A stretch of 6,762 bases of DNA from CAZSVI01 sp964610205 (GTDB taxonomy: Bacteria; Bacillota; Clostridia; DSM-8532). Of this stretch, positions 1-5,155 are shown piece after piece. The stretch is taken from NCBI GenBank assembly GCA_964610205.1, contig CAZSVI010000162.1, positions 1-6,762 of the forward strand, written 5' to 3'. Below the pieces are notes generated by a model that did no database searches, was not told the origin of the DNA, and saw nothing but the letters and a program-made list of their open reading frames with translations. Every line of letters begins with the position of its first letter. Position 1 is the first letter of the stretch. A program made the translations under genes and the position numbers.

Positions 1-460
1 AGGTATGGTAATTAACTGTCTGAAGCCCTATCTCAATTAGGACGTCTACACCGTTTTCCTTTTGCAGCGCGGACATCGCCTCGAGATATTGATGGTTTAA
101 ACAATCAGGCCTTGTAGAAATATACAATGCCACAACATCCTTTACAAGAGCCTGCCGCAGGTAATCTTTGAATGTATCCTGAGGAAAATACGTATTGGAA
201 TAATTCTGAAAATAGGCGATATATTTTTTCGCTTTGTATTTTTCCGAGATATAGCCTATATTTTTTAATAATTGTTCGGTAATTGCCATGTCTGAGGAAA
301 GAGCTTCAAAACCCGCGCCTTCATCCCCGCAAAACACACAACCGTCCAAACTGATAAGCCCATCCCTGTTCGGACATGTCGCCGGCAGATTCACAGGAAT
401 TTTATATACCTTTTCTCCATAGTTTTCAAAAAGATAATCCGAAAACCTTTTATACAGCAT
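1..460 (-). CDS. TIGR01212/YhcC-family radical SAM protein, N-terminal part, runs off the left edge
   Basis: About 153 residues can be read before the window ends; family members are usually near 300 residues, so roughly half is present. The radical SAM cluster motif is visible as C29-PNRDG...GC41-VFC44, a CX11CX2C spacing with the CPNRDG signature typical of the YhcC/YtqA (TIGR01212) group rather than the classical CX3CX2C. The later segment LIEIGLQT matches the conserved (L/I)E(L/I)GLQ(S/T) region of the same family. Known family chemistry is a 4Fe-4S, S-adenosylmethionine-dependent radical reaction; the substrate is not established by the sequence. I chose the ATG at 460 because CTCCT at 467-471 (AGGAG on the coding strand) lies 6 bases upstream and the protein then begins MLYKRFSDYLF, as family proteins do. 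An in-frame ATG at 532 would add 24 residues but has no ribosome binding site. Confidence 0.88.
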   Translation of the reverse strand, partial: MLYKRFSDYLFENYGEKVYKIPVNLPATCPNRDGLISLDGCVFCGDEGAGFEALSSDMAITEQLLKNIGYISEKYKAKKYIAYFQNYSNTYFPQDTFKDYLRQALVKDVVALYISTRPDCLNHQYLEAMSALQKENGVDVLIEIGLQTVNYHT

Positions 461-466
461 AGACTG

Positions 467-471
467 CTCCT
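467..471 (-). promoter_or_regulatory. Ribosome binding site deciding the radical SAM start
   Basis: AGGAG on the minus strand sits 6 bases before the ATG at 460. The competing upstream ATG at 532 is preceded only by an A-rich stretch with an immediate in-frame stop and no purine-rich site, so this motif favours the shorter protein. Confidence 0.6.
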
Positions 472-584
472 GTTCGTTCCATTTTCTCTTATTGTACCTT
501 TTTTGACTCTTAAATAAAAGCCTTGTAATCATGTTTTACTTGTTACGGTGATTATTAACTTCCTACGATTTTTAATGCTGTTTT

Positions 585-613
585 AATAAATATATGCTAT
601 ACTCTAAAATCAA
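585..613 (-). promoter_or_regulatory. Weak candidate promoter for the radical SAM gene
   Basis: On the minus strand TTGATT (608-613) and TTTATT (585-590) are separated by 17 bases, each matching four of six consensus positions. The site overlaps the plus-strand -10 of the DUF445 gene, so the two divergent promoters would compete for the same DNA. It is a pattern match only. Confidence 0.3.
595..603 (+). promoter_or_regulatory. Extended -10 promoter candidate for the DUF445 gene
   Basis: TGCTATACT contains a TGn extension and a -10 box (TATACT, 598-603) with five of six consensus bases. No convincing -35 box lies 17 bases upstream, which is tolerable for an extended -10 promoter. It lies about 40 bases before the DUF445 start codon and is correctly oriented. 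Confidence 0.45.
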
Positions 614-644
614 ACGCTCATTGAATTTTGTTTGGAGGCATTGA

Positions 645-1244
645 ATGTTTGCTGTAAAACTTATAATTTTGTCTGTTATTGGCGCCTTTATTGGCTATAT
701 TACCAACCTGATTGCGGTAAAACTCCTGTTCAGGCCGTTAAATGCCGTAAAACTGCCTTTCGGCCACAAGCTTCAGGGAGTGTTACCGGCCCGTAAGTCC
801 GAATTGGCGGTTTCCATTGGAGATGTTATTGAAAAACAGCTTATATCTCCTGATGAAATAATGAACACTCTTGTATCGGATAAGGAGATAGACCTTTTAA
901 AATCAACCATTGTTACAAACGTAATTGGAATACTTAAGGACAAGCTTCCGGGTTTCCTTCACGGCTTCACAGAAAAAACAGTTAAAAAACAGCTGGAATC
1001 TTTTATGGATAAAGACGGGGACAGATATATACGGGATATGCTGAAAAATATGATCACTAACGCCACAAATAATCTATCGGTCTCTCAGATGGTAACCGAT
1101 AAAATTGAAGCGCTGGATCTTACCGCATTTGAAGTTATGGTAACTAAAGTGGTAAAAAAAGAGCTCCGATATATAGAATATTTCGGCGCCCTGATAGGGT
1201 TTTTTATTGGCATCCTCCAAGGGCTCATTCTTCTGTTTTTTTAA
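645..1244 (+). CDS. DUF445 family membrane protein, short form
   Basis: The 199-residue protein begins with a hydrophobic helix at about residues 5-25 that runs into TNLIAVKLLFRP (20-31), the hallmark N-terminus of DUF445 proteins. Next come a basic loop and a PARKSELA segment (around residues 49-56), a long soluble mostly helical region, and a second membrane helix at 180-199 that reaches the very C-terminus. The predicted form is therefore a helical domain anchored at both ends. DUF445 has no assigned biochemical function; B. subtilis YheB is a longer member (over 350 residues), so this is a compact version, not an obvious truncation, because both anchors are present. The start is supported by GGAGG at 634-638, 6 bases before the ATG. 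The gene is divergent from the radical SAM gene, stands alone, and meets the ComFB gene tail to tail. Confidence 0.88.
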   Translation: MFAVKLIILSVIGAFIGYITNLIAVKLLFRPLNAVKLPFGHKLQGVLPARKSELAVSIGDVIEKQLISPDEIMNTLVSDKEIDLLKSTIVTNVIGILKDKLPGFLHGFTEKTVKKQLESFMDKDGDRYIRDMLKNMITNATNNLSVSQMVTDKIEALDLTAFEVMVTKVVKKELRYIEYFGALIGFFIGILQGLILLFF

Positions 1245-1256
1245 ACTACGCAATCA

Positions 1257-1292
1257 GGCAGGAGGTAATTGAAATAATCAATAACTCCTGCC
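1257..1292 (+). terminator. Possible terminator hairpin after the DUF445 gene
   Basis: GGCAGGAG (1257-1264) pairs perfectly with CTCCTGCC (1285-1292). A second stem inside the loop, ATTGA (1268-1272) with TCAAT (1278-1282), extends the hairpin. The stem is followed by CAATCTTACC and then a pyrimidine-rich run, so the uridine tract is imperfect and begins late. It starts 13 bases past the stop codon, which favours a terminator, but the weak T-tract keeps this tentative. Confidence 0.45.
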
Positions 1293-1370
1293 CAATCTTA
1301 CCTTCTTTCTTTTATGAATACACTGAAACAGTTAATTTTTTTCTTCCTTATGAATGGAATAATAAAACCT

Positions 1371-1421
1371 GTTTTTTAAGTGAGGGATTTTCTGTAAATA
1401 CTAGGAGTCTGCTTAAAAAAT
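1371..1421. repeat. AT-rich inverted repeat in the convergent intergenic gap
   Basis: TTTTTTAAG (1372-1380) and CTTAAAAAA (1412-1420) are perfect complements, extendable by a G.U pair, around a 31-base loop. It lies just beyond the end of the ComFB gene. Its AT-rich stem is not a standard intrinsic terminator, though it may help end transcription from either side. The rest of 1245-1438 shows no supportable gene. Confidence 0.4.
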
Positions 1422-1438
1422 GTTAATTTATTATTTGG

Positions 1439-1711
1439 TCATTCCTTAATATTATGTCTAGGATAACGTTTTACCAGAACGGCAGCCTTTGTTATCGCTG
1501 AAATAACATCAACCTCAAACTGGGTTTTTAAATTGTTTATCTTTGAATATACCTCCCCTTTTTTTGTTACAACATATTGGGGAGGCAGATCGTTTAGCGC
1601 CTTTGCGGCTATATCCATCTTACAGACTTCACATTTGCACATATTGATATCTTTAAGTATTTCATCTATGCAATGGAAAACAACTTCCTCCATGTAGTTT
1701 TTAACTACCAT
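1439..1711 (-). CDS. ComFB-family protein (late competence / cyclic dinucleotide receptor family)
   Basis: The 90-residue protein matches ComFB from end to end: VKNYMEEVVFHCIDEIL at the N-terminus, then C25-x-C27-xx-C30 followed by DIAAKALNDLPPQYVVTKKGEVY, and a C-terminal QFEVDVISAITKAAVLVKRYPRH helix. The cysteine cluster fits the zinc-binding site of B. subtilis ComFB. In B. subtilis comFB lies in the comF competence operon; recent work in cyanobacteria describes ComFB proteins as receptors for cyclic di-nucleotides. Which role applies here is not shown by sequence. The start is supported by AGGAGGG (1719-1725 on the plus strand as CCCTCCT), 7 bases upstream. It lies 32 bases downstream of the AroE-like gene and is the last gene of the yqeG operon. 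I leave the symbol blank because no comFA or comFC is nearby. Confidence 0.9.
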   Translation of the reverse strand: MVVKNYMEEVVFHCIDEILKDINMCKCEVCKMDIAAKALNDLPPQYVVTKKGEVYSKINNLKTQFEVDVISAITKAAVLVKRYPRHNIKE

Positions 1712-1743
1712 GCCCGAACCCTCCTATTTCCAGCCTGTTTCCA

Positions 1744-2630
1744 TCAGGCTACATAAATATTATATATCATCTCTTTCCAAATGTTAAGCAATTTCTTTTC
1801 ACAATCAGCATCAATTATTACATCCGTCCACCATTGAAAAGCCTCCAGGCAACTGAAAAACATTATATCTCTGCCGTTAAACACCCTGCATCCCTTTTCT
1901 TCCGCAGTCTGTAATAGTTTTGTCTGCGGCGGATGATAGATAGTGTCAAAAACAAGATGGTGTGGCAGTACATTGTATCCTTCCGGAAGCGTATGCACAT
2001 TAATCTGCGGAAACATACCCACAGAAGAGGCGTTAATAATAATTTCAGAATTATAGAAGCTATGTATGGTTCCAATATCATTTATATCCGCGGCAGTCGC
2101 CACATTGCAAAACTGGTTTGCTACATTGCACAGTTCATGGGATTTTTCAGTTGTTCTGCTTACAATTGTAATACTATCACATTGGTCAAGGGCGCATGCC
2201 GCGGCAATGGATCTGGCAATTCCTCCGGCGCCTATAAGAAATATCTTTTTCCCGGCTAATTCCTCGCCTGTTATTGCGGGAAATGCTTTTCTGAACGCTG
2301 TGATTTCCGTATTATGGCCATGCAGCCCATTTGCATTCATGCGGATTGCATTGACAGAACCGCATTGGCGTGCTTCTTCCGACCGGTTAACCAGCAATTC
2401 ATCCAGTGCGCATCGGTATGGTGTATCCACAAATACTCCTTTGAAGTTTAATATCTGCAAAGCATCCATACCATATGTATATCATTCTGGGTATCAAAGG
2501 GCAGCATTACCGAATTATATCCTATAAAACCGCTGATTGTATTAAACTGCTCAGGTACTGGTGAAAAGCCAATATGCTGTCCTGTCAACGCATACAAGGC
2601 TGTCCTTCCGTCAATATTCATATCAGCCAT
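1744..2630 (-). pseudogene. aroE: Shikimate dehydrogenase-like (AroE family) gene split by a frameshift
   Basis: Two overlapping minus-strand frames together make one AroE-family protein of about 295 residues. The 5' piece (2448-2630) carries MNIDGRTALYALTG...YNSVMLPFDTQND, the start of the substrate domain. The 3' piece (1744-2469) continues as MDALQILNFKGVFVDTPYR. Adding one base at the CC of 2471-2472 restores NDIHMGMDALQ, so a one-base deletion or sequencing error is the simplest cause; no slippery heptamer is visible. The nucleotide-binding half is intact: GAGGIA (about 134-139) and SRT (158-160), the NADP-type motif. The shikimate site is not standard: the catalytic Lys is Arg (TPYR, about 73), the Asp of NTD is Glu (109), the second Ser of SxSP is Val, and the Gln near the C-terminal EAF helix is Ser. 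The canonical reaction is NADPH-dependent reduction of 3-dehydroshikimate. GGGGAG lies 5 bases before the ATG at 2630; the internal ATG at 2469 has no such site. The gene lies 32 bases after yqeG. Confidence 0.8.
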
Positions 2631-2662
2631 AACAACTCCCCTACTATTTAAGAAACCTTTTT

Positions 2663-3154
2663 CTAAACAGGATCTTTTTTAACTAACATTTTCTCTATTA
2701 ACCTCTTTAACCGTACTGTAACGGGTTCATTAACGTCCAGTGGCTCAACCAGTATGGTAGTCAAGCCAAGCCTGTTGCCTCCGCGAACATCCGTAAACAA
2801 TTGATCCCCTATTACCGCCGTTTCTTCAGGAATCAACTTTAATTTACCCATTGCCTTGCAAAAACCTTTTCTGGAAGGCTTGAAAGATCGATATCGGGCA
2901 TAAAGGCCTAATTTCTTGTTGAATACTTCCACCCTTCTTCTTGTCGCATTGGATACAATCGCCGTTTGTATATTATTTTCCTGAAAGAACTTAATCAACT
3001 CAATAACCTTATTATCCGGTATTTTTTGTTTGTGCGTAATGAGCGTATTGTCTATATCAAGCAGGACACCTTTTATTCCTCTTTCCTTCAGCCAGTTAAT
3101 ATCCAATGTAAAGATTGATTTAACAAATAAATCAGGTTGCAGCCCTTTACCCAT
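2663..3154 (-). CDS. yqeG: YqeG family HAD-superfamily (IIIA type) phosphatase
   Basis: The 163-residue protein carries all haloacid dehalogenase motifs: LLD33-I-D35-NTL (nucleophile and acid/base Asp), S68-NAT (motif II), K92 in SFKPSRK (motif III) and GD117-QLFTD122 (motif IV). Length and motif spacing fit YqeG, a cytosolic capless HAD phosphatase; the physiological substrate is not settled. I use the ATG at 3154, not the in-frame ATG at 3292, because AAAGGAG (CTTTCC side, 3162-3168) lies 7 bases upstream and the family begins near MGKGLQPDLFVKSI; the extra 46 upstream residues would be low-complexity translated promoter DNA. In B. subtilis yqeG leads an operon with yqeH and the shikimate dehydrogenase gene, which agrees with the AroE-like gene 32 bases downstream. 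It is the first gene of the operon and has a promoter with a palindromic operator candidate. Confidence 0.92.
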   Translation of the reverse strand: MGKGLQPDLFVKSIFTLDINWLKERGIKGVLLDIDNTLITHKQKIPDNKVIELIKFFQENNIQTAIVSNATRRRVEVFNKKLGLYARYRSFKPSRKGFCKAMGKLKLIPEETAVIGDQLFTDVRGGNRLGLTTILVEPLDVNEPVTVRLKRLIEKMLVKKDPV

Positions 3155-3173
3155 AATTGTTCTCCTTTCGGTT

Positions 3174-3202
3174 ATCATATCAAACTTGATATTTCCATGC
3201 AA
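3174..3202 (-). promoter_or_regulatory. Promoter candidate for the yqeG-aroE-comFB operon
   Basis: On the minus strand TTGCAT (3197-3202) and TATGAT (3174-3179) are 17 bases apart, and TGA directly before TATGAT makes an extended -10. Transcription would begin near 3167-3168, at the edge of the ribosome binding site, giving a leader of only about 14 bases. That is short but usable. Confidence 0.55.
3177..3192. promoter_or_regulatory. Palindromic operator candidate over the yqeG promoter
   Basis: ATATCAAACTTGATAT has perfect 7-base arms around a 2-base centre. It covers half of the -10 box and most of the adjoining spacer, so a dimeric protein bound there would block RNA polymerase. I do not recognise the regulator from the motif. 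Confidence 0.45.
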
Positions 3203-3531
3203 GAATTTGTTTGCAGTAATCATATTCATTGTGTTAAAATACAAATAAAATATGATTTTGCCGTGCTTGAATTCATTATATATTTCATACATAAAAACCT
3301 GTTCCGGGTACTTTATACATGAAATAAACGGTTTATATTTTATTACTCTGTCAACTTAAAACCACGTAAATTTAACCGCCTGTAATTTTAGGAATCAGGG
3401 TTGACAAAGTACCGGCGTATATTTACTGGAAGTATGAGTTCTTTGCGGTAAAACAATCTAAATATTATCTTTTATGTTTCCCAACCATACCAAACATAAT
3501 CATATATTATGGGAAACAGCGATAAAGGAGT
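3203..3531. other. Divergent intergenic region between yqeG and the aminotransferase gene
   Basis: No supportable gene lies here. A TTGACA at 3401-3406 matches the -35 consensus on the plus strand, but no good -10 follows: TTTACT (3422-3427) is 15 bases on and TACTGG (3424-3429) is 17 bases on. I see no T-box signature such as AGGGTGGNACCGCG, so T-box control of the aminotransferase is not supported. The region ends in a hairpin next to the ribosome binding site. Confidence 0.5.
3475..3518 (+). promoter_or_regulatory. Leader hairpin just upstream of the aminotransferase ribosome binding site
   Basis: TGTTTCCCA (3475-3483) pairs perfectly with TGGGAAACA (3510-3518) around a 26-base loop. A competing inner hairpin, CATAAT (3495-3500) with ATTATG (3506-3511), shares two bases of the right arm, so both cannot form fully. 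The ribosome binding site AGGAG (3526-3530) begins 7 bases after the stem. No T-tract follows, so it is not a terminator. Confidence 0.45.
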
Positions 3532-3543
3532 GTGTGGACCAAT

Positions 3544-4605
3544 ATGAAAATTACAGTTAAGAAAACCGATAATCCAAAACAAAAGCCCGCAGCCAACAAG
3601 CTTGTGTTTGGAAGCACATTTTCCGATCACATGTTTATTTGCGACTATTCCCCGGGTAAAGGATGGCATGACCCACGAATCATACCATATCAGAATCTCT
3701 CCCTTCCTCCGTCCATTATGACAATTCATTATGGACAAAGTATTTTCGAAGGATTAAAAGCCTATAAAACCGACGATAAAAAGGTAAACTTATTCCGTCC
3801 GGTTGAAAATATAAGACGGCTGAACGCATCCTGTCTGCGCGTGTGCATTCCGCCGGTTGATGAACAGCTTGGTGTGGATGCCATTAAGGCATTGGTCGAT
3901 ATCGACAGGGACTGGATACCCGATGAAGCTGATACTTCTCTTTATATCCGTCCGTTCATCTTTGCTACCGACCCTTATATTGGCGTTCGCCCTTCAAACA
4001 CATACAGCTTTGTTATTATTACCGGACCTGTCGGCGCTTACTACAAGGAAGGAATTAATCCTGTAAAAATTTATGTGGAATCCAATTATGTGCGTGCCGT
4101 AATCGGTGGTCTCGGAGAAGTTAAGGCTTCCGCCAATTACGCGGCAAGTCTAAAAGCACAGGTTGATGCTAAAGAAAAAGGGTATACGCAGGTTTTATGG
4201 CTTGATGGAATAAAAAAGAAATATATTGAGGAAGTCGGAACAATGAATGTTTTCTTTGTTATCGGCGACGAAGTGGTCACGCCTGCATTAACCGGCAGTA
4301 TCCTGCCTGGGATTACGAGAAAATCCTCCATGGAATTAATCCGTTCCTGGGGATACACCATGAGTGAACGGTGCATATCAATTGATGAGATTTATGAGGC
4401 CTTTGACAAGGGTATACTGAGGGAGGTATTCGGTACGGGAACCGCTGCAGTAATCTCCCCTGTCGGTGAATTGAACTGGAACGGCAGAGTGATTACCATA
4501 AACAACGGGAAGATCGGTCCCATTTCCCAAAGGCTATATGATACCATGACAGGAATTCAGTATGGCAAGATTCCTGATACGCTGGGATGGATAGAGACTG
4601 TTTAG
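3544..4605 (+). CDS. ilvE: Branched-chain amino acid aminotransferase (class IV, BCAT type II)
   Basis: The 353-residue cytosolic enzyme moves an amino group between glutamate and the keto acids of valine, leucine and isoleucine, using pyridoxal phosphate. Fold-type IV features are clear: HYGQSIFEGLKAY (62-74), FRPxxNxxRLNxSxxR (84-99), LYIRPFIFAT (133-142), the Schiff-base lysine K194 in GGLGEVKASANYA, E230 in EEVGTMNVFFV, and the phosphate-site GTGTAAVISPVG near the C-terminus. Length and the VFGSTFSDHMFICDY opening match the TIGR01123 (ilvE_II) subgroup as in B. subtilis YwaA/YbgE. The start is uncertain: AGGAG at 3526-3530 is 13 bases from the ATG at 3544 and only 1 base from an in-frame GTG at 3532. 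I prefer the ATG because MKITVKKTDNPKQKP resembles family N-termini. The gene is not in an operon with other branched-chain genes here. Confidence 0.95.
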   Translation: MKITVKKTDNPKQKPAANKLVFGSTFSDHMFICDYSPGKGWHDPRIIPYQNLSLPPSIMTIHYGQSIFEGLKAYKTDDKKVNLFRPVENIRRLNASCLRVCIPPVDEQLGVDAIKALVDIDRDWIPDEADTSLYIRPFIFATDPYIGVRPSNTYSFVIITGPVGAYYKEGINPVKIYVESNYVRAVIGGLGEVKASANYAASLKAQVDAKEKGYTQVLWLDGIKKKYIEEVGTMNVFFVIGDEVVTPALTGSILPGITRKSSMELIRSWGYTMSERCISIDEIYEAFDKGILREVFGTGTAAVISPVGELNWNGRVITINNGKIGPISQRLYDTMTGIQYGKIPDTLGWIETV

Positions 4606-4634
4606 TATTTAGAGTACCGATTACCTTAATAAGA

Positions 4635-4664
4635 CGATGAGCATTGCTTGCGGGTCGCTCATTG
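4635..4664 (+). terminator. Weak terminator-like hairpin after the aminotransferase gene
   Basis: CGATGAGC (4635-4642) pairs with GCTCATTG (4657-4664), with one G.U pair, around a 14-base loop. Four T residues occur at 4670-4673, five bases past the stem. The position 30 bases after the stop codon fits a terminator, but the short and displaced T-run makes this tentative. Confidence 0.3.
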
Positions 4665-4706
4665 CGGGGTTTTGCATAGAAAAATCCTCTGCTCCCGCCT
4701 CGATAG

Positions 4707-4737
4707 AAGAACCTTATCACTTCGTGATAAGAACCTT
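4707..4737. repeat. Palindrome flanked by 9-base direct repeats
   Basis: AAGAACCTT occurs at 4707-4715 and again at 4729-4737. Between them is a perfect palindrome, ATCAC-TTC-GTGAT (4716-4728), which together with the repeat edges forms an 8-base-pair stem (CTTATCAC/GTGATAAG, 4713-4731). No coding frame explains the arrangement. Confidence 0.6.
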
Positions 4738-4750
4738 GTTGCTGTGTGAT

Positions 4751-4800
4751 GCAATTACAAGTAATTGCTTCTGTTGCAATTGCAAGCATTTGCTTTCGTT
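4751..4800. repeat. Two-copy tandem 25-base palindromic repeat
   Basis: Unit 1 (4751-4775) and unit 2 (4776-4800) are identical at 20 of 25 positions by my count. Unit 1 opens with a perfect 18-base inverted repeat, GCAATTAC-AA-GTAATTGC (4751-4768). Unit 2 keeps the same inverted structure with one mismatch, and shorter palindromes occur at the junction and inside it (TTGCAATTGCAA, 4774-4785; AAGCATTTGCTT, 4784-4795). Confidence 0.65.
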
Positions 4801-4833
4801 GTTATAAAGCATATATGTTAAACTAAGGAAGTC

Positions 4834-4868
4834 AAAAAAATCCGCAAGCGGCATTAAAACCACTTGCG
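4834..4868 (-). terminator. Minus-strand intrinsic terminator
   Basis: Read on the minus strand, CGCAAG-t-GG pairs with CC-g-CTTGCG (6 pairs, one mismatch, 2 pairs; loop of 8), followed after two bases by seven T residues (A-run 4834-4840 on the plus strand). This is a good intrinsic terminator shape. The only visible minus-strand gene upstream is the vWA gene ending at 5156, about 290 bases away, so transcripts it stops would have crossed the tRNA gene in antisense. Confidence 0.6.
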
Positions 4869-4892
4869 TTGGGTGCATATTTATATTATAAT
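4864..4892 (+). promoter_or_regulatory. Promoter candidate for tRNA-Gln
   Basis: TTGCGT (4864-4869) and a perfect TATAAT (4887-4892) are 17 bases apart. Transcription would start near 4899, giving a leader of about 68 bases before the tRNA. The -35 box lies inside the stem of the minus-strand terminator. A weaker alternative, TTGACG (4908-4913) with TAATTT (4931-4936) at 17-base spacing, lies closer to the tRNA. Confidence 0.5.
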
Positions 4893-4937
4893 AGAGTTCG
4901 TTCTGTATTGACGGATATGTACTTGTATTGTAATTTA

Positions 4938-4963
4938 ACACACAAGAACCGTCCCCTTGTGTT
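4938..4963. repeat. REP-like hairpin with GAACCGTCCCC core
   Basis: ACACAAG (4940-4946) pairs with CTTGTGT (4956-4962) around the loop AACCGTCCC. Hairpins built on this GGGGACGGTTCT core, flanked by ACAC/GTGT arms, recur as dispersed repeats in many Clostridia and other Firmicutes; this is from memory, and I cannot count copies from one window. It sits only four bases before the 5' end of the tRNA. No transposase gene is in the window. Confidence 0.5.
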
Positions 4964-4966
4964 CAT

Positions 4967-5040
4967 TGCGGACTGGTGTAATGGTAGCACGAATGACTCT
5001 GGCTCATTTTGTTAGGGTTCAAATCCTTAGTCCGCAGCCA
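4967..5040 (+). tRNA. tRNA-Gln (anticodon CUG), CCA encoded
   Basis: A complete cloverleaf of 74 bases. The acceptor stem TGCGGAC pairs with GTCCGCA in all seven positions. The D stem is GTGT/GCAC with GG at 18-19, and the anticodon stem AATGA/TCATT is perfect. The loop is CTCTGGC with anticodon CTG at 4999-5001, and the T arm TAGGG/CCTTA carries TTCAAAT. Discriminator G73 and the weak U1-A72 pair are glutamine identity features. It decodes CAG. The variable loop is short (four bases), and position 37 is G, not the A usually seen in glutamine tRNAs. The terminal CCA is encoded at 5038-5040. Confidence 0.95.
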
Positions 5041-5047
5041 CTGTTTC

Positions 5048-5074
5048 AAACCGGCTCTCCAGAAGCCGGTTTTT
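5048..5074 (+). terminator. Intrinsic terminator of tRNA-Gln
   Basis: AAACCGGCT (5048-5056) pairs perfectly with AGCCGGTTT (5064-5072) around a 7-base loop and runs into five T residues (5070-5074). It starts 8 bases after the tRNA CCA end, so the tRNA is a single-gene transcript. Confidence 0.88.
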
Positions 5075-5090
5075 CCATGCCTTTTAGTAT

Positions 5091-5133
5091 AGAGGCCTGC
5101 AAACCTTGATTTTTATATGGTATGCAGGCCTCT
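5091..5133. repeat. 11-base-pair inverted repeat at the end of the vWA gene
   Basis: AGAGGCCTGCA (5091-5101) and TGCAGGCCTCT (5123-5133) are perfect complements around a 21-base loop, 22 bases beyond the stop codon of the vWA gene. Its position suggests a terminator or 3'-end stabiliser for that minus-strand gene, but no T-tract follows the stem in either direction. Confidence 0.5.
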
Positions 5134-5155
5134 GCAAAAGAGACATGTGAGGATA

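Noticed and set aside
1314..1379. 21-codon plus-strand frame MNTLKQLIFFFLMNGIIKPVF
   Set aside because: It is short and hydrophobic enough to suggest a toxin-like peptide, but no ribosome binding site precedes it and it lies in AT-rich DNA where such frames arise by chance.
1371..1421. Inverted repeat as a bidirectional intrinsic terminator
   Set aside because: The stem is almost entirely A-T and has no GC-rich base, so I list it only as a repeat.
2066..2527. Plus-strand 153-codon open frame opposite the AroE-like gene
   Set aside because: It is antisense to a recognisable protein family and has no ribosome binding site or family features.
3155..3292. 46-residue N-terminal extension of YqeG starting at the ATG of 3292
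   Set aside because: It reads through the predicted promoter and palindrome, has no family similarity, and the ATG at 3154 has a well-placed ribosome binding site.
3325..3543. T-box or other amino-acid riboswitch upstream of the aminotransferase
   Set aside because: No T-box sequence, specifier stem or antiterminator/terminator pair with a T-tract can be seen.
4493..4941. Minus-strand open frames across the aminotransferase 3' end and the repeat region
   Set aside because: They overlap a conserved gene or consist of translated palindromes, have no recognisable domain and no convincing ribosome binding site.
4606..5155. CRISPR array
   Set aside because: The repeats are only two units, adjacent without spacers, and no cas gene is present.
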